A stretch of DNA of 64,000 bases from Vibrio gazogenes (GCF_002196515.1 NZ_CP018835.1:2728001-2792000); one strand, 5' to 3'. Shown: positions 42,291-51,234, counted from the stretch's first letter. Notes: a model not told the origin generated them from the sequence alone. Numbers and translations are program-made.

Positions 42291-42442
42291 ACTTACACAG
42301 CAACTCTGACTCTATGCCTTCTTCACTAGCCTAGGACCGCCACCTAAGCAATAATCGCTAGCAAACTATGGGGCAAAAGTGTGTTTTGGGTTTTAGCTAC
42401 AAGAGTCAGTACAACATACTCTGACTCGATATTGAGGTAGCG

Positions 42443-42571
42443 TTACTTAGTTGAGGATTTACTCGGCTTTAGGCTTGGAGTGTTGCCTGGCGTTTTCTTG
42501 TTGTCACGTCGACGTTGATCTGGCTTGCCGGTTGAATCGGCGATTGGTTTTGGTCCTGGTTTCAAACCCAT
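42443..42571 (-). CDS. Very small basic protein (42 aa)
   Basis: MGLKPGPKPIADSTGKPD begins a Lys/Pro/Ser/Thr-rich, probably disordered peptide. AAGGA lies about 10 nt before the ATG. The open frame extends upstream to 42700, but the peptide composition changes at this Met, which I take as the start. No family is recognised. Confidence 0.4.
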   Translation of the reverse strand: MGLKPGPKPIADSTGKPDQRRRDNKKTPGNTPSLKPSKSSTK

Positions 42572-42748
42572 AATTTTGTCCTTGTCTTTAATGGGGGACA
42601 TTCCCCCAATGTACAATCTTTGGTCAATGCTGATGGCTTTCAAGATGTGTATGAAAAATAGTTTAAAAAATATCCTTGAGGTGCCTTGTTGGTAACTCAT
42701 GTTCTGATGCGCTATCTAAAATATACAGTGACAAGTTGGAGGGACAAG

Positions 42749-42865
42749 ATGGATAGAATTACCTCGAGTCCGCGACGGCTTAGTGTTGAAGAGATACAAG
42801 AGCTTCGTCGTGATATGCAAGAATCCTCAGTCTGGGCCAAAGCCGAACTAAAACGCCGACTGTAA
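42749..42865 (+). CDS. Small helical protein (38 aa), 3' end at the IS boundary
   Basis: MDRITSSPRRLSVEEIQELR is preceded by a strong GGAGGG ribosome site 7 nt upstream. The stop TAA lies inside the first bases of the IS element at 42861, so the protein may be truncated there and given an accidental stop. No family is recognised. Confidence 0.45.
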   Translation: MDRITSSPRRLSVEEIQELRRDMQESSVWAKAELKRRL

Positions 42866-42876
42866 ACCTCCCCTAA

Positions 42877-43745
42877 TTAGTTACACCCAAAAATAGAGCT
42901 TTCAGTCTGTTCATGCTTCATTAAATATTCCCATGGTGTCAGATCGTTCAGTGCTCCATGAGGACGTTCTTCGTTGTATTCCCTGAGCCAGTCTTCCGTT
43001 AATTCTCGAACTTCCGTCAGTGTTTTGAAGACGTACATATCCAAGATTTCAGTGCGGTATGTGCGATTAAATCGTTCAATGTACGAGTTCTGAGTGGGTT
43101 TTCCTGGTTGGATAAATTCCAACTGAACATCGTGTTCTTCTGCCCATGTTGCTAATGTTGTGGAGATAAACTCAGGGCCATTATCCATTCGAAGTTTCTC
43201 AGGGTAGCCTCGCCATGCAATGACTCGTTCAAGTACTCGAACCACTCGCTGAGCGGGTAGGCTGAGATCGACTTCGATAGTTAATGCTTCTCGGTTAAAA
43301 TCATCCACAATATTGAAGGTTCGGAACCGACGTTCGCATTGCAGGCTATCGCTCATAAAATCAATAGACCAACACTGATTCTCTGACAACGGTACACTCA
43401 GCGGCTCTGGGTTACGATTTGGCAGACGCTTTTTCCCTTTACGACGTTTATTGAGTTTTAGCTCGCAGTAAATCCGATATATCCGCTTATGATTCCACGT
43501 CTTACCCCAGCGACGAAGGATCTTGAGTAACATACCAAAGCCGTATGCCGGATAGCGCTCAACGGCCTTCTGCAATTCACAGATCACCTCTTGGTCATCG
43601 TTCGCTTTAGGCTGATATCGATAAACAGAGTCGCTAATGCCAACTGCGCGACAAGCAAGACGTAAACTGACGTTATGCACCTGTCGAGCATAATCAACGA
43701 GTTCACGTTTAGTCGCTGGCTTTACAGCTTTTTTTCCACGATATC
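42877..43745 (-). CDS. IS3-family transposase OrfB (DDE integrase core)
   Basis: Catalytic half of the transposase. rve-type integrase core motifs are SIDFMSD, LRMDNGPEF and the Glu region of YIERFNRTYR, followed by the C-terminal NEERPHGALNDLTPWEY typical of IS3 OrfB. The ATG-initiated ORF starts at 43680, but the frame is open to the slippery site in orfA, so expression is expected as an OrfAB fusion by -1 frameshifting. Confidence 0.9.
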
Positions 43746-43988
43746 TTTGAGAATTCGGTGCTCTAAGCTCAATTCTGCAAACATCGATTTAAGACGACGA
43801 TTTTCGTCTTCCAGCTCTTTTAAACGTTTAACGTCCGATGCTTCCATACCACCATATTTAGATTTCCAGTTGTAATAAGTTGCGTCAGATATGCCGTATT
43901 CTCGGCAGACTTCCTTGATAAGGCGGCCACCTTCTACTTCTTTCAAAATCTTCACGATCTGTGTTTCGGTATAGCGTGATTTTTTCAT
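43722..43988 (-). CDS. IS3-family transposase OrfA (HTH protein)
   Basis: The 88-aa DNA-binding half begins MKKSRYTETQIVKILKEVEG, followed by the CREYGISDATYYNWKSKYGG helix-turn-helix and a C-terminal leucine-zipper-like coil. The sequence is of the IS407 subgroup type. A slippery heptamer A AAA AAG lies four codons before its stop. Confidence 0.9.
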   Translation of the reverse strand: MKKSRYTETQIVKILKEVEGGRLIKEVCREYGISDATYYNWKSKYGGMEASDVKRLKELEDENRRLKSMFAELSLEHRILKDIVEKKL

Positions 43989-44093
43989 AGCGAGTTCTCC
44001 CTGATTAGCTCAGTTTATGCTGAAGAACTCCAAAATGGTATGCCACTATTTTAGGGGGTGATTACAAATGGTGCTGATTAAGCTCAATAGGTG

Positions 44094-44408
44094 TTATTGC
44101 GCAGTATATTGATTTAAATATTGAGGCGATGCGACGACAATAAACCGAACTTCAGGGCCAAGAGGAATAGCAATCATATCCTTAAGAAGAGACTCTCCAA
44201 GTCGGATTCCTGCATCAAATCCGTCTTGAGTAATATCACTTAACTTGCCATCACTAACAAGATCCAATTTAATGCTAGGGTAACGTTCTCGAAATATAGG
44301 GACAATTTGTTCCAATAAATAAGCTATCGCCGACTCATTACCATTAATTCTAACTTCTCCGAATAAGTGCTCTTTGTCGTGACCAGAATCAAACCCGTTT
44401 CTCGATCC
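44094..44408 (-). pseudogene. LysR-family regulator fragment (effector domain)
   Basis: In one frame it reads HLFGEVRINGNES... YLLEQIVPIFRERYP and FDAGIRLGESLLKDMIAIPLGP, the first half of a LysR substrate-binding domain. The HTH domain is missing upstream and the C-terminal part is lost near the IS end, 28 bp away. It is a truncated, non-functional copy, distinct from the intact LysR next to it. Confidence 0.8.
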
Positions 44409-44503
44409 TATTCAATTAGTGATTCAGCGTTCTTACTCGTTACCCCATCTACATAAGAAAAGGCCAAACAAAGCGCTGAGCATGGAATGTATCTATTAAA
44501 TTG

Positions 44504-45412
44504 TTAAGCCGTAGTCAAAACGGATTGAATCCAATCAGCGAAAACTCGAAATGACAGGTTTAAATGTTTACTCTGAGGGTAAACGAGGGATAGTGGTATC
44601 ATCGGCGTCTGGTATTGTTCAAGAACTGGTATAAATTTACCATTGTCTATATAGGGTTGTGCTAAATAGCTAGCGATGCGTATTAAACCTAAGCCCTGCA
44701 ACCCACAGTTTATGAACGTATCAGTATCATTCACTTTTAGTGTTTCGTTCATTTGAACCTTAACGTTTTCTTCGTTATCAATAAACTGCCAGTTAATTAC
44801 ACGCCCAGAACTTTGACTAAGATAGCCGATAGAATGGTGCTTAGTTAATTCATCTAAGTTCTCTGGTTTTCCAAAGCGCTTTATATAGGTTGGCGATGCG
44901 ACCACAACCCAAGATGAAGTAATGAGTGGGCGTGCAACTAATGATGTTGAGTCTTCAATTTCTCCAGCACGAATGACACAATCATAGCCGTCATGAAATA
45001 AGTCAACATTCTTATCGCTGGTACAAAGTAAGAGCTCAATATCTGGATATTTATCAATAAACTCGCTAATTTTTGGTAAAATAGAATGATGCGCTAAGGA
45101 TGTTGGCATACTCACTTTTAGCCTGCCACTTGGATTTCTAGCTTTGTTTGGGAAGTTGGACTCTATTGCTGATATTTCTGCGAGTATGTGTCGACATTGT
45201 GTTGCATAACTCTCACCATCGGGCGTTACACTTAACTTGCGTGTGGTTCGCTGTAACAACTTGACCCCTAAATAATCTTCCATCTCTTTTATAATTCTGG
45301 ATACCGTGGATTTAGGTATATTAAGAGCCTCAGCCGCCTTACCGAAATGCTTCGCATCTACAACTTGAACAAATACTCTCATACCTTCGAAGCGATCCAT
45401 TATGTCCACCAT
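44504..45412 (-). CDS. LysR-family transcriptional regulator
   Basis: The 302-aa protein has an N-terminal HTH (KHFGKAAEALNIPKSTVSRIIKEME, about residues 20-44) and a complete effector domain with the YDCVIRAGEIEDSTSLVARPL stretch common in this large subgroup. It is divergent from the NmrA-family gene with a 103-bp shared promoter, so it most likely controls that gene. The inducer is unknown. Two in-frame Met codons at the start (residues 1 and 5) are both possible. Confidence 0.85.
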   Translation of the reverse strand: MVDIMDRFEGMRVFVQVVDAKHFGKAAEALNIPKSTVSRIIKEMEDYLGVKLLQRTTRKLSVTPDGESYATQCRHILAEISAIESNFPNKARNPSGRLKVSMPTSLAHHSILPKISEFIDKYPDIELLLCTSDKNVDLFHDGYDCVIRAGEIEDSTSLVARPLITSSWVVVASPTYIKRFGKPENLDELTKHHSIGYLSQSSGRVINWQFIDNEENVKVQMNETLKVNDTDTFINCGLQGLGLIRIASYLAQPYIDNGKFIPVLEQYQTPMIPLSLVYPQSKHLNLSFRVFADWIQSVLTTA

Positions 45413-45515
45413 TATCCCAAAATTAAGAACAGTTTAGCCTATAACTAGCTATTATCACTTTGAATAATCTAAATTACACTTTATTTCGAAACAATCAATA
45501 GAGAGTAATCAATTT

Positions 45516-46448
45516 ATGAATCACAATTTAAACGTAGATGTATCAAAAATACTTGTCATGGGGGCTGGCCAGCTTGGTCTAGCGGTTCTTAATGCATTAC
45601 AACCTAGAGTATTTGCATTGGGTGGGGATATAACTGTTTTAGTCTCGCCTAGTTCACTTGAGAATGGTGCAACACCTATTGACGAGTCATTAAGGACGTT
45701 TACAGCAAAAGGGGTGAAATTTAAGGCATTAGATTTAAGTAACATTAGTCAAGAAGCCTTAGTTGTCTTTTTTTCTGAGTTTAATACAATTATAAATTGT
45801 ACAGGCTTTGTTGCGGGTTTAGGTACTCAAACAAGAATCACACAAGCTGCTCTAGAGGCGGGTGTTGCGCGGTACTTCCCGTGGCAATTTGGTGTAGATT
45901 ACGATGTAGTAGGTAAAGGAAGTGGTCAACCAGTATTCGATGAACAGTATGAGGTTAGATCTATTTTACGCCAGCAGCAAAGTACTGAGTGGGTCATTGT
46001 TTCTACCGGTATGTTTACTAGTTTTCTGTTTGAACCAGCCTTTGATGTGGTTAACTTAGAAGAAGGCTATATCAACGCACTTGGCAGTTGGGATAATAAA
46101 GTCACGGTAACCGCCCCTGAAGATATTGGTAAATTAACCACTGAAATCTTATTAGAATCCCCCCGAATCATCAATGACGTCGTCTTTGTTGCTGGTGATA
46201 CTATTAGTTACGGTGACTTAGCTGATGTAGTTGATAGCTTCAGTAATAAGCCTTTCACACGTAATGTTCTCAGTTTGGATAACCTGCAAACTGAGCTAAC
46301 TAAAAACCCTGACGACCAAATGCTAAGGTACCGGGCAGCCTTTGCTCTTGGTGATGGCATGTGGTGGAATATCGAGAAAACGTACAATTTTAAAAAAGGA
46401 ATTGAAACTCAAGATACTGAGCAGTGGTTAAATACGCATATAGGGTAA
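45516..46448 (+). CDS. NmrA/isoflavone-reductase-like NAD(P)-binding protein
   Basis: The 310-aa protein has a Rossmann fold with the dinucleotide motif GAGQLG (residues 16-21) and the NmrA-type segment TIINCTGFVAGLGTQTRITQAALEAGVARYFPWQFGVDYD split over residues 89-130. Relatives include aromatic-alcohol reductases and redox sensors, so the substrate cannot be assigned. Divergent from a LysR regulator; part of the cargo near the right end of the guaA island. Confidence 0.8.
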   Translation: MNHNLNVDVSKILVMGAGQLGLAVLNALQPRVFALGGDITVLVSPSSLENGATPIDESLRTFTAKGVKFKALDLSNISQEALVVFFSEFNTIINCTGFVAGLGTQTRITQAALEAGVARYFPWQFGVDYDVVGKGSGQPVFDEQYEVRSILRQQQSTEWVIVSTGMFTSFLFEPAFDVVNLEEGYINALGSWDNKVTVTAPEDIGKLTTEILLESPRIINDVVFVAGDTISYGDLADVVDSFSNKPFTRNVLSLDNLQTELTKNPDDQMLRYRAAFALGDGMWWNIEKTYNFKKGIETQDTEQWLNTHIG

Positions 46449-46689
46449 TTATCTATTACTGTTGAATAACTCCTTTTTCATCTACGTAATTCAGTCACCT
46501 GAATAACTAGGGCCAATTATATTGGCCCTAGTTATATAGACTTTGGATTCCAAATAAATAAGACACCCATAACCTCGACGAGCTGCAAAAAATTAAAAAA
46601 ACTCTGCGCATGGTACAGATGATGGTATTGATAATGACCACTCTTCTAACTAGCTGTTATGGCGATGTATTTTCTTCTTATTGATATTC
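46449..46689. other. Right end of the island interior, small ORF remnant
   Basis: After the NmrA gene there is a strong hairpin (listed) and an open stretch reading LDELQKIKKTLRMVQMM then a hydrophobic segment and a stop just before the right repeat (about 46571-46684). It lacks a start and ribosome site and is probably the 3' remnant of a small membrane protein gene. Confidence 0.4.
46503..46535. terminator. Strong inverted repeat after the NmrA-family gene
   Basis: Perfect 15-bp arms (46503-46517, 46521-46535) around a 3-nt loop make a very stable hairpin containing AGGGCC / GGCCCT. The T-tail is weak, but its position 55 bp after the stop fits a transcription terminator. Confidence 0.65.
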
Positions 46690-46781
46690 GAGTGGGAGTA
46701 GGGCTGATTATCAATAGCGATTAAAGCCTTAAGCCAATAAATGCAATGCCAGTCAGTGTTACTGACTGGCATTTTTTATGG
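46690..46781 (+). repeat. Right direct repeat of the guaA island (attR-like)
   Basis: It begins with the last 12 bases of guaA including its TAG stop (46699-46701), identical to the left copy for 54 bases, then carries its own version of the terminator (stem 46745-46756 with 46762-46773). A second homologous block follows at 46790-46852. Confidence 0.88.
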
Positions 46782-46883
46782 ATTTTTACATTTTTACATA
46801 TATCAAACCGATTATGGTGAAGCTGTAACTTGTTTCTGGACAGAAACGTTTTAGAACCGACTCTCTATAGTGTTTCTGTCAGA

Positions 46884-47435
46884 TTAGGAAAAGTATGTTG
46901 GGGCCTTTGATGTAACCCAATCCATTGTTTCATAGTCATATACCGTACAATTAGAGAAAATTTCGTCGATATCACTAATATGCTTATAGTTTACGCTTGG
47001 CATAAAATGAACAATGTATGATTCGACTATAGAGCTATAACCCTCACCATAATCGTCAAGTTCATCAAAGTAAGCATCTAAAAACACTTCGTCACTTTCA
47101 GCTGTACCTAGAATCACAAAATTGCTATTCGAGTAACGTATGAGTTTGATTTCAAGCTCGTGCGTTTCTATATCAGAATATAACTCTTCCCCTATTGGGA
47201 AAACTTCCATGCTTCCAATCTTGCTCACTTTTTGAGGTGCATCTCCGAGAGATGATAAATGAAATTTAAGCAATAAATCCACTTGCTGTCGTGTTAATTC
47301 TGAATGCTGTCGAAAAACATCTTCTTGAATTGAACGAGGGTCAATCGTAGTGTTTTTTAGCAACAAATAGCTAAGCGTATCCTTTGTGTTAATTTCAAAA
47401 AGGTGAAACTTATTAATTAATGTTCTTCGTACCAA
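46884..47435 (-). CDS. Hypothetical cassette-type protein (183 aa)
   Basis: No family is recognised. The protein is soluble and acidic (for example DELDDYGEGYSS) with mixed alpha/beta pattern and no signal or membrane segment. It lies directly downstream of an attC-like site on the same strand (start 23 bp after the attC end), the arrangement of an integron gene cassette, but no attC follows it; the sequence runs into the guaA-island repeat instead. It may be the last, truncated cassette of an array. Confidence 0.65.
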   Translation of the reverse strand: MVRRTLINKFHLFEINTKDTLSYLLLKNTTIDPRSIQEDVFRQHSELTRQQVDLLLKFHLSSLGDAPQKVSKIGSMEVFPIGEELYSDIETHELEIKLIRYSNSNFVILGTAESDEVFLDAYFDELDDYGEGYSSIVESYIVHFMPSVNYKHISDIDEIFSNCTVYDYETMDWVTSKAPTYFS

Positions 47436-47457
47436 ATTTACCTCTCATGAGAGTGAA

Positions 47458-47560
47458 CATAACGTCGCAAACAGTGGCGTTTTCACCAATGTTACAACAC
47501 TTTAAAAACTCAAAACAACAAGTGACCAAGCGTTAAGCGTCCATTGATTTGCTTTGTTAA
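47458..47560 (-). repeat. VCR-like attC recombination site
   Basis: Read on the minus strand, about 103 bp begins TTAACAAAGC and ends GACGTTATG, the boundaries of Vibrio superintegron attC sites. Inside are GCTTAACGCTTGG and the TTGTTGTTTTGAGTTT and AGTGTTGT stretches typical of the variable region. It begins 7 bp after the stop of the 247-aa gene and ends 23 bp before the next start. No integrase or attI is in the window. The call rests on remembered VCR/VPR sequence, not an alignment. Confidence 0.7.
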
Positions 47561-47566
47561 GTGTTT

Positions 47567-48310
47567 TTACAAACCGTACCAACGATATAATAATGCCACT
47601 AATGCTCCCAATCCGCCTAAAATTGGCAGTAAAAAGTCGAGAATTATCCATCTAAGTGACTGGCTTCTTATCATCATGGAATACCATTTTTCAAATCTAT
47701 TAAAGGATGCTTCAATGCGTACATTCGTTACATGACCTTCTAATCTAATTTGCAATTGACTAATTTCATTCAATTTTTCTAGTATCCCTTCTGCTGTTTT
47801 TTGATCTAAAGATTGATTATCGAAAGTGGCCATTTCTATGCTGTTCCATTTACTATCATAGTTTTGAAATACCTCTTTAAATGAACTTTTTGAATCTAAC
47901 ATCCAAACATAAAATGTGGAATTTTTCTGTTCACCAGAATGGTCTTTAGAATCGAATTCAGTTCCAAAACGCATACCTGTATTACCACGACTAACACCAG
48001 GATAAGTTCCAGTTAGCCTAACTCGCCAATATGCAAGCTTATTTAATATTAGCCAAACATAATGAATTAATTCATATACGATAATTATGAGTAATATTAT
48101 GTAGATACTTTTAGGTGTTAAATTATCAAAAGATAATCCGAAAAGTTTTGAATCAGATGCTGGTACTAATTGTAGATATGTTAAAGCAAAAACGATTATC
48201 GATACTATTAATAAATTCCTTCGTATTTTTTCTTCGTAGTTAGTCACTTCTAAAGGGCTAGGTTCCCTCATAAGTTTTTCTATTCTTTCTTGACGATCAT
48301 TATTTTCCAT
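47567..48310 (-). CDS. Hypothetical membrane protein (247 aa), cassette-borne
   Basis: Two N-terminal hydrophobic helices at about residues 32-50 (LLIVSIIVFALTYLQLV) and 68-90, a soluble central part with a possible coiled coil (about 165-195), and a C-terminal helix at 225-243. A conserved function is not recognised. The gene ends 7 bp before an attC-like site, as a cassette gene should. Low-GC coding, unlike core genes. Confidence 0.65.
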   Translation of the reverse strand: MENNDRQERIEKLMREPSPLEVTNYEEKIRRNLLIVSIIVFALTYLQLVPASDSKLFGLSFDNLTPKSIYIILLIIIVYELIHYVWLILNKLAYWRVRLTGTYPGVSRGNTGMRFGTEFDSKDHSGEQKNSTFYVWMLDSKSSFKEVFQNYDSKWNSIEMATFDNQSLDQKTAEGILEKLNEISQLQIRLEGHVTNVRIEASFNRFEKWYSMMIRSQSLRWIILDFLLPILGGLGALVALLYRWYGL

Positions 48311-48733
48311 AATTTCACTTTATTTACGAATTTCTTTCGGACATTCGGACACTTAAAATTTATTAGTGCTCATGCGAGATTACCTCGTTGGATCAGTAAA
48401 AACGCGCACGGAGTTGGTATAAAAGTCGTTATGATTTGAATATGACTGTGTGTCCGTCCAGCTTTTAAGTATTGCACAGAATGGCAACATCTGAGTGAAA
48501 TGGATGAAAATTTGTAGGTGAGAAAGTCTTCGTTTAACTGTGTTACAGACGACGAGTTAACTCGTCTTGGGGCATAAACAAGTTACCACCGTTTTAATCA
48601 TCAAAATCTTCTCGCAAGCAATACACCTATGATGTTCAGCATGTGATTCAGTCTCGCGAGCAGGGCAGGCTCTTAGAACTTGATCAAAACGAGCCGCAAC
48701 TGCGGCTCGAAAACTAAATAAACCAATCAATCA
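48311..48733. other. Intergenic region without recognisable genes
   Basis: No supported ORF lies in these 423 bp. A hairpin CGAGCCGCA / TGCGGCTCG at 48690-48709 is followed on the minus strand by TTTT and would terminate the 65-aa gene. The upstream end of the preceding cassette shows no second attC. Confidence 0.5.
48690..48712 (-). terminator. Hairpin terminator downstream of the 65-aa gene
   Basis: The 9-bp GC-rich stem is followed by TTTT in minus-strand sense, 22 bp after the stop of the minus-strand gene. Confidence 0.65.
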
Positions 48734-48931
48734 TCACACCAAATCTGATTCATCTGGCTCTTCATGATAGTGCACATAATGGGTGGTAATCAGGTTATTC
48801 AGATACAGCAGCACGTTGCGCAGTTCTTGACTGTTGTGCCGCTGTTCGGCTTCAAACATTTCTTCTAACTGACGCAAGTATTCGCGGGCTTTTTGGGCGA
48901 ATTGATGATCGTAAGGGATGGTTTCGTACAT
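48734..48931 (-). CDS. Small conserved-looking helical protein (65 aa)
   Basis: MYETIPYDHQFAQKAREYLR starts a charged, helical protein with an acidic end (EEPDESDLV). It has its own terminator and GAAGAT before the ATG. No domain is recognised. The region upstream has an inverted repeat TCACCAC / GTGGTGA at about 48965-48994. Confidence 0.55.
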   Translation of the reverse strand: MYETIPYDHQFAQKAREYLRQLEEMFEAEQRHNSQELRNVLLYLNNLITTHYVHYHEEPDESDLV

Positions 48932-49499
48932 AGTTATCTTCCGAAGAGTTAGTGAAAAAACATATCACCACGGGAGTTCCTACGCTCGGGTGGTGAACTG
49001 GAACAAGGTGTAGGAATACCGTTCTCTCCGGAACACGGCCAGCCGAAGCTGCCTTGGCCAGCTCACCATAATTCAGATGTGCTGAGGCCGTATATAGTAA
49101 AAAACCAACGTAAAGTTAGCAACCTATAATGCCGGAAAGCTATAACGGGTTCCTACGCCCGGCACCGGATTTTGCCAGTGCAGGAGTCAGGTTATCTGAT
49201 TGTGGTAAATAAAAAGTATTAAAAAAGTATGAGATTTTGGATGTGGGTTCTCAAAATAATCAGCCGATGAGCGTTTCAGCGAATTTGGGGATAGTCAGTT
49301 TTAAAAAGGCGTTGGACAAACGTTTGCCAGTGAGTTCACTAAATTAGCTATCTTTGAATAACTTTTCGTATCCTAAAACATTAAAGACCACCGTTGTCAG
49401 CGGTGCTCGATTTGCGCGGAACTGTATAAAATCTTCCACTCGCCACCAACACGATTAGATTCATTTTGTAAACATCCCTTATCCTCGTGGTCAGTTGAA
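48932..49499. other. Intergenic region, degenerate
   Basis: No credible gene in these 568 bp. Near the left end are short inverted repeats (TCACCAC / GTGGTGA, and TTGGCCAGC-type GC-rich motifs around 49050). The repeated word GGAGTTCCTACGC / GGGTTCCTACGCC at about 48971 and 49148 hints at decayed duplicated sequence. Confidence 0.4.
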
Positions 49500-50570
49500 T
49501 TAGCGTCTTGCTCTTTCCATATCCAACAATGTTCTTTTGCGCTCTAGTCCCCAGCGGTAGCCTCCTAAAGAACCGTCGCTGCGCAATACTCGGTGGCAGG
49601 GGATAAGAATCCCAACTGGATTTTTGCCACAAGCGGTTCCTACAGCGCGAACCGCCTTCGGATTATCAATATGTGCTGCAACCTCACCATAGCTCATCAC
49701 GTCCCCTTCTTTGATACTTAGTAAAAACTGCCACACCTTAATTTGGAATGCCGTTCCTCTGATATCAAGAGGAACATCGGGTCTGGGAGCGCCCTGACTC
49801 ATATGCTGATCTAAAGCCAACATCCAGCTATCCAGTTCTGGTGCGTCTTGTGCCGCAGAAAGTACAAGCCGAGCCTCTGGAAACTCGTCACCTAACAGAG
49901 TTAGCAAAGAATCTTTGTCATCACCAAACTGTACCGAGCATACCCCCTTATCTGTTGCAGCCATTATCATGAACCCAAGCGCCGTCTCTCGACACGCATA
50001 ATGGATAATTTCACCTTTACCGCCAGCTCTGTATGCTTTTGGCGTCATGCCGATATTTCTGGTCGCTTCACCATATACCCGACTGATTGAGCCATAACCG
50101 GACGAATAAATCGCATCAGTCACACGCTCTCCCTCTTTTAACGAGCGCTTAAATTTTCGCATTCGCACTGCATCCTGATAATGCTTGGGAGACACACCAA
50201 ACATGTCTTTAAATGAGCGTTGTAATCGGGAAGGTGAAACCCCTGCAATATTGCCTAACTGGGTTAGTGTCATTTTGTCTTCGGCATGGGTTTCTATATA
50301 GCGAGCCACATCGATTAGCTGTTGAGTCCGCTCGTCCTGTCCTGCTGGATTACAACGCTTACAAGGACGATACCCTGCTTGCATTGCAGATTCGATATCT
50401 AAGAAGAATCTCAGGTTTTCTGGATTTGCCGCTTTGGTTGAACAGGAAGGCGAACAAAATACCCCAGTGGTGATGACGCCATAGTAAAAATGTCCGTCAA
50501 AAGATCCATCTTTCTGCGCTACCGCATTTTTCATTGCATTGTCTGATAACTTTGGCATAGCTACGCTCAC
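49500..50570 (-). CDS. ada: Bifunctional DNA repair methyltransferase / transcriptional activator Ada
   Basis: Removes methyl groups from phosphotriesters and O6-methylguanine and activates the adaptive response. The 356-aa protein has the N-terminal zinc domain with the acceptor region GVFCSPSC and CKRCNP, an AraC-type HTH (about residues 85-180), and a C-terminal alkyltransferase with active-site PCHRV. Full-length. Met codons at residues 1, 5 and 13 are possible starts. Confidence 0.94.
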   Translation of the reverse strand: MSVAMPKLSDNAMKNAVAQKDGSFDGHFYYGVITTGVFCSPSCSTKAANPENLRFFLDIESAMQAGYRPCKRCNPAGQDERTQQLIDVARYIETHAEDKMTLTQLGNIAGVSPSRLQRSFKDMFGVSPKHYQDAVRMRKFKRSLKEGERVTDAIYSSGYGSISRVYGEATRNIGMTPKAYRAGGKGEIIHYACRETALGFMIMAATDKGVCSVQFGDDKDSLLTLLGDEFPEARLVLSAAQDAPELDSWMLALDQHMSQGAPRPDVPLDIRGTAFQIKVWQFLLSIKEGDVMSYGEVAAHIDNPKAVRAVGTACGKNPVGILIPCHRVLRSDGSLGGYRWGLERKRTLLDMERARR

Positions 50571-50760
50571 TGTGTCGCGTGATTCATCAGCATCTCATCA
50601 CACCAAGTTTGATGATACCATCCGATTCTTGCTGATTAATTAGAGGATGTTGATTAACCCTTCCATTTGAATATGGCGCAATTTTCGGATGTTTAAGAGC
50701 GGTTCACATCGTTAACATGAGTATTCATCAAAAGCAAAATAGCTAATCAGGGATCACCGA

Positions 50761-51234
50761 ATGAATACAAATTTTATTATAAAACCAATTAAAAAAAGCA
50801 TATTTAGTGAATACTTTAACCTCAACGATCAACAACTTGAAAAATTTAACGCAAAATGGTTGATTGCAGACTCAAAGCCAGGTTTCCCATGTCGAGTCTC
50901 TTTAAAAGAAGCTGAGATCGGCGAGAGGGTTTTACTCATCCCGCACAAATATCATGATGTAAACTCACCATATAAAGCTTCCGGACCCATTTTCATTCGG
51001 GAATATGCTGTCGAGGCAAAATTGAACATCAATGAAATTCCCGAAATACTCACTAAACGACAGCTCTCTGTAAGAGCTTATAGTGAAGATAGTATGATGA
51101 TTCATGCTGAAACTACGTCGGGTTCAGGTTTGGAAAAGGTTATTTACCATCAGTTGACCGACCCCAACGTTAAATACCTACAGGTTCACAATGCGAATCC
51201 TGGCTGTTTCAACTGTACTGTTTATAGAGCCTAG
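50761..51234 (+). CDS. DUF1203 family protein
   Basis: The 157-aa protein has the family pattern GFPCRVSLKEAEIGERVLL, then YKASGPIFIRE, and a C-terminal NPGCFNCTVYR. The function of DUF1203 is unknown. Monocistronic-looking, divergent from ada. Confidence 0.8.
   Translation: MNTNFIIKPIKKSIFSEYFNLNDQQLEKFNAKWLIADSKPGFPCRVSLKEAEIGERVLLIPHKYHDVNSPYKASGPIFIREYAVEAKLNINEIPEILTKRQLSVRAYSEDSMMIHAETTSGSGLEKVIYHQLTDPNVKYLQVHNANPGCFNCTVYRA

Larger units (their letters stand above)
42861..44066. mobile_element. IS3-family insertion sequence (IS407-like)
   Basis: The 1,206-bp element has imperfect terminal inverted repeats starting TGTAA at both ends (42861 inward; 44066 inward on the other strand), sharing a CCCCTAA block. 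It encodes OrfA and OrfB on the minus strand joined by an A AAA AAG slippery heptamer at 43734-43728. The 3- or 4-bp flanks do not match, so no target duplication is visible; a later deletion next to the IS is likely. Confidence 0.85.
36923..46781. mobile_element. Genomic island inserted at the 3' end of guaA
   Basis: A 9.77-kb segment is bounded by direct copies of the guaA tail plus terminator. Inside are AT-rich genes unlike the neighbouring core, a phage-type regulator remnant, an IS3-family element and decayed ORFs. Integrase, relaxase and conjugation genes are absent, so it looks like an immobile remnant or one satisfied in trans. More accessory genes lie beyond the right repeat, so this may be one unit of a tandem hotspot. 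Confidence 0.8.

Noticed and set aside
49381..49632. 83-codon minus-strand frame overlapping the ada 3' end
   Set aside because: It overlaps the well-supported ada C-terminal domain in another frame and has no recognisable sequence.
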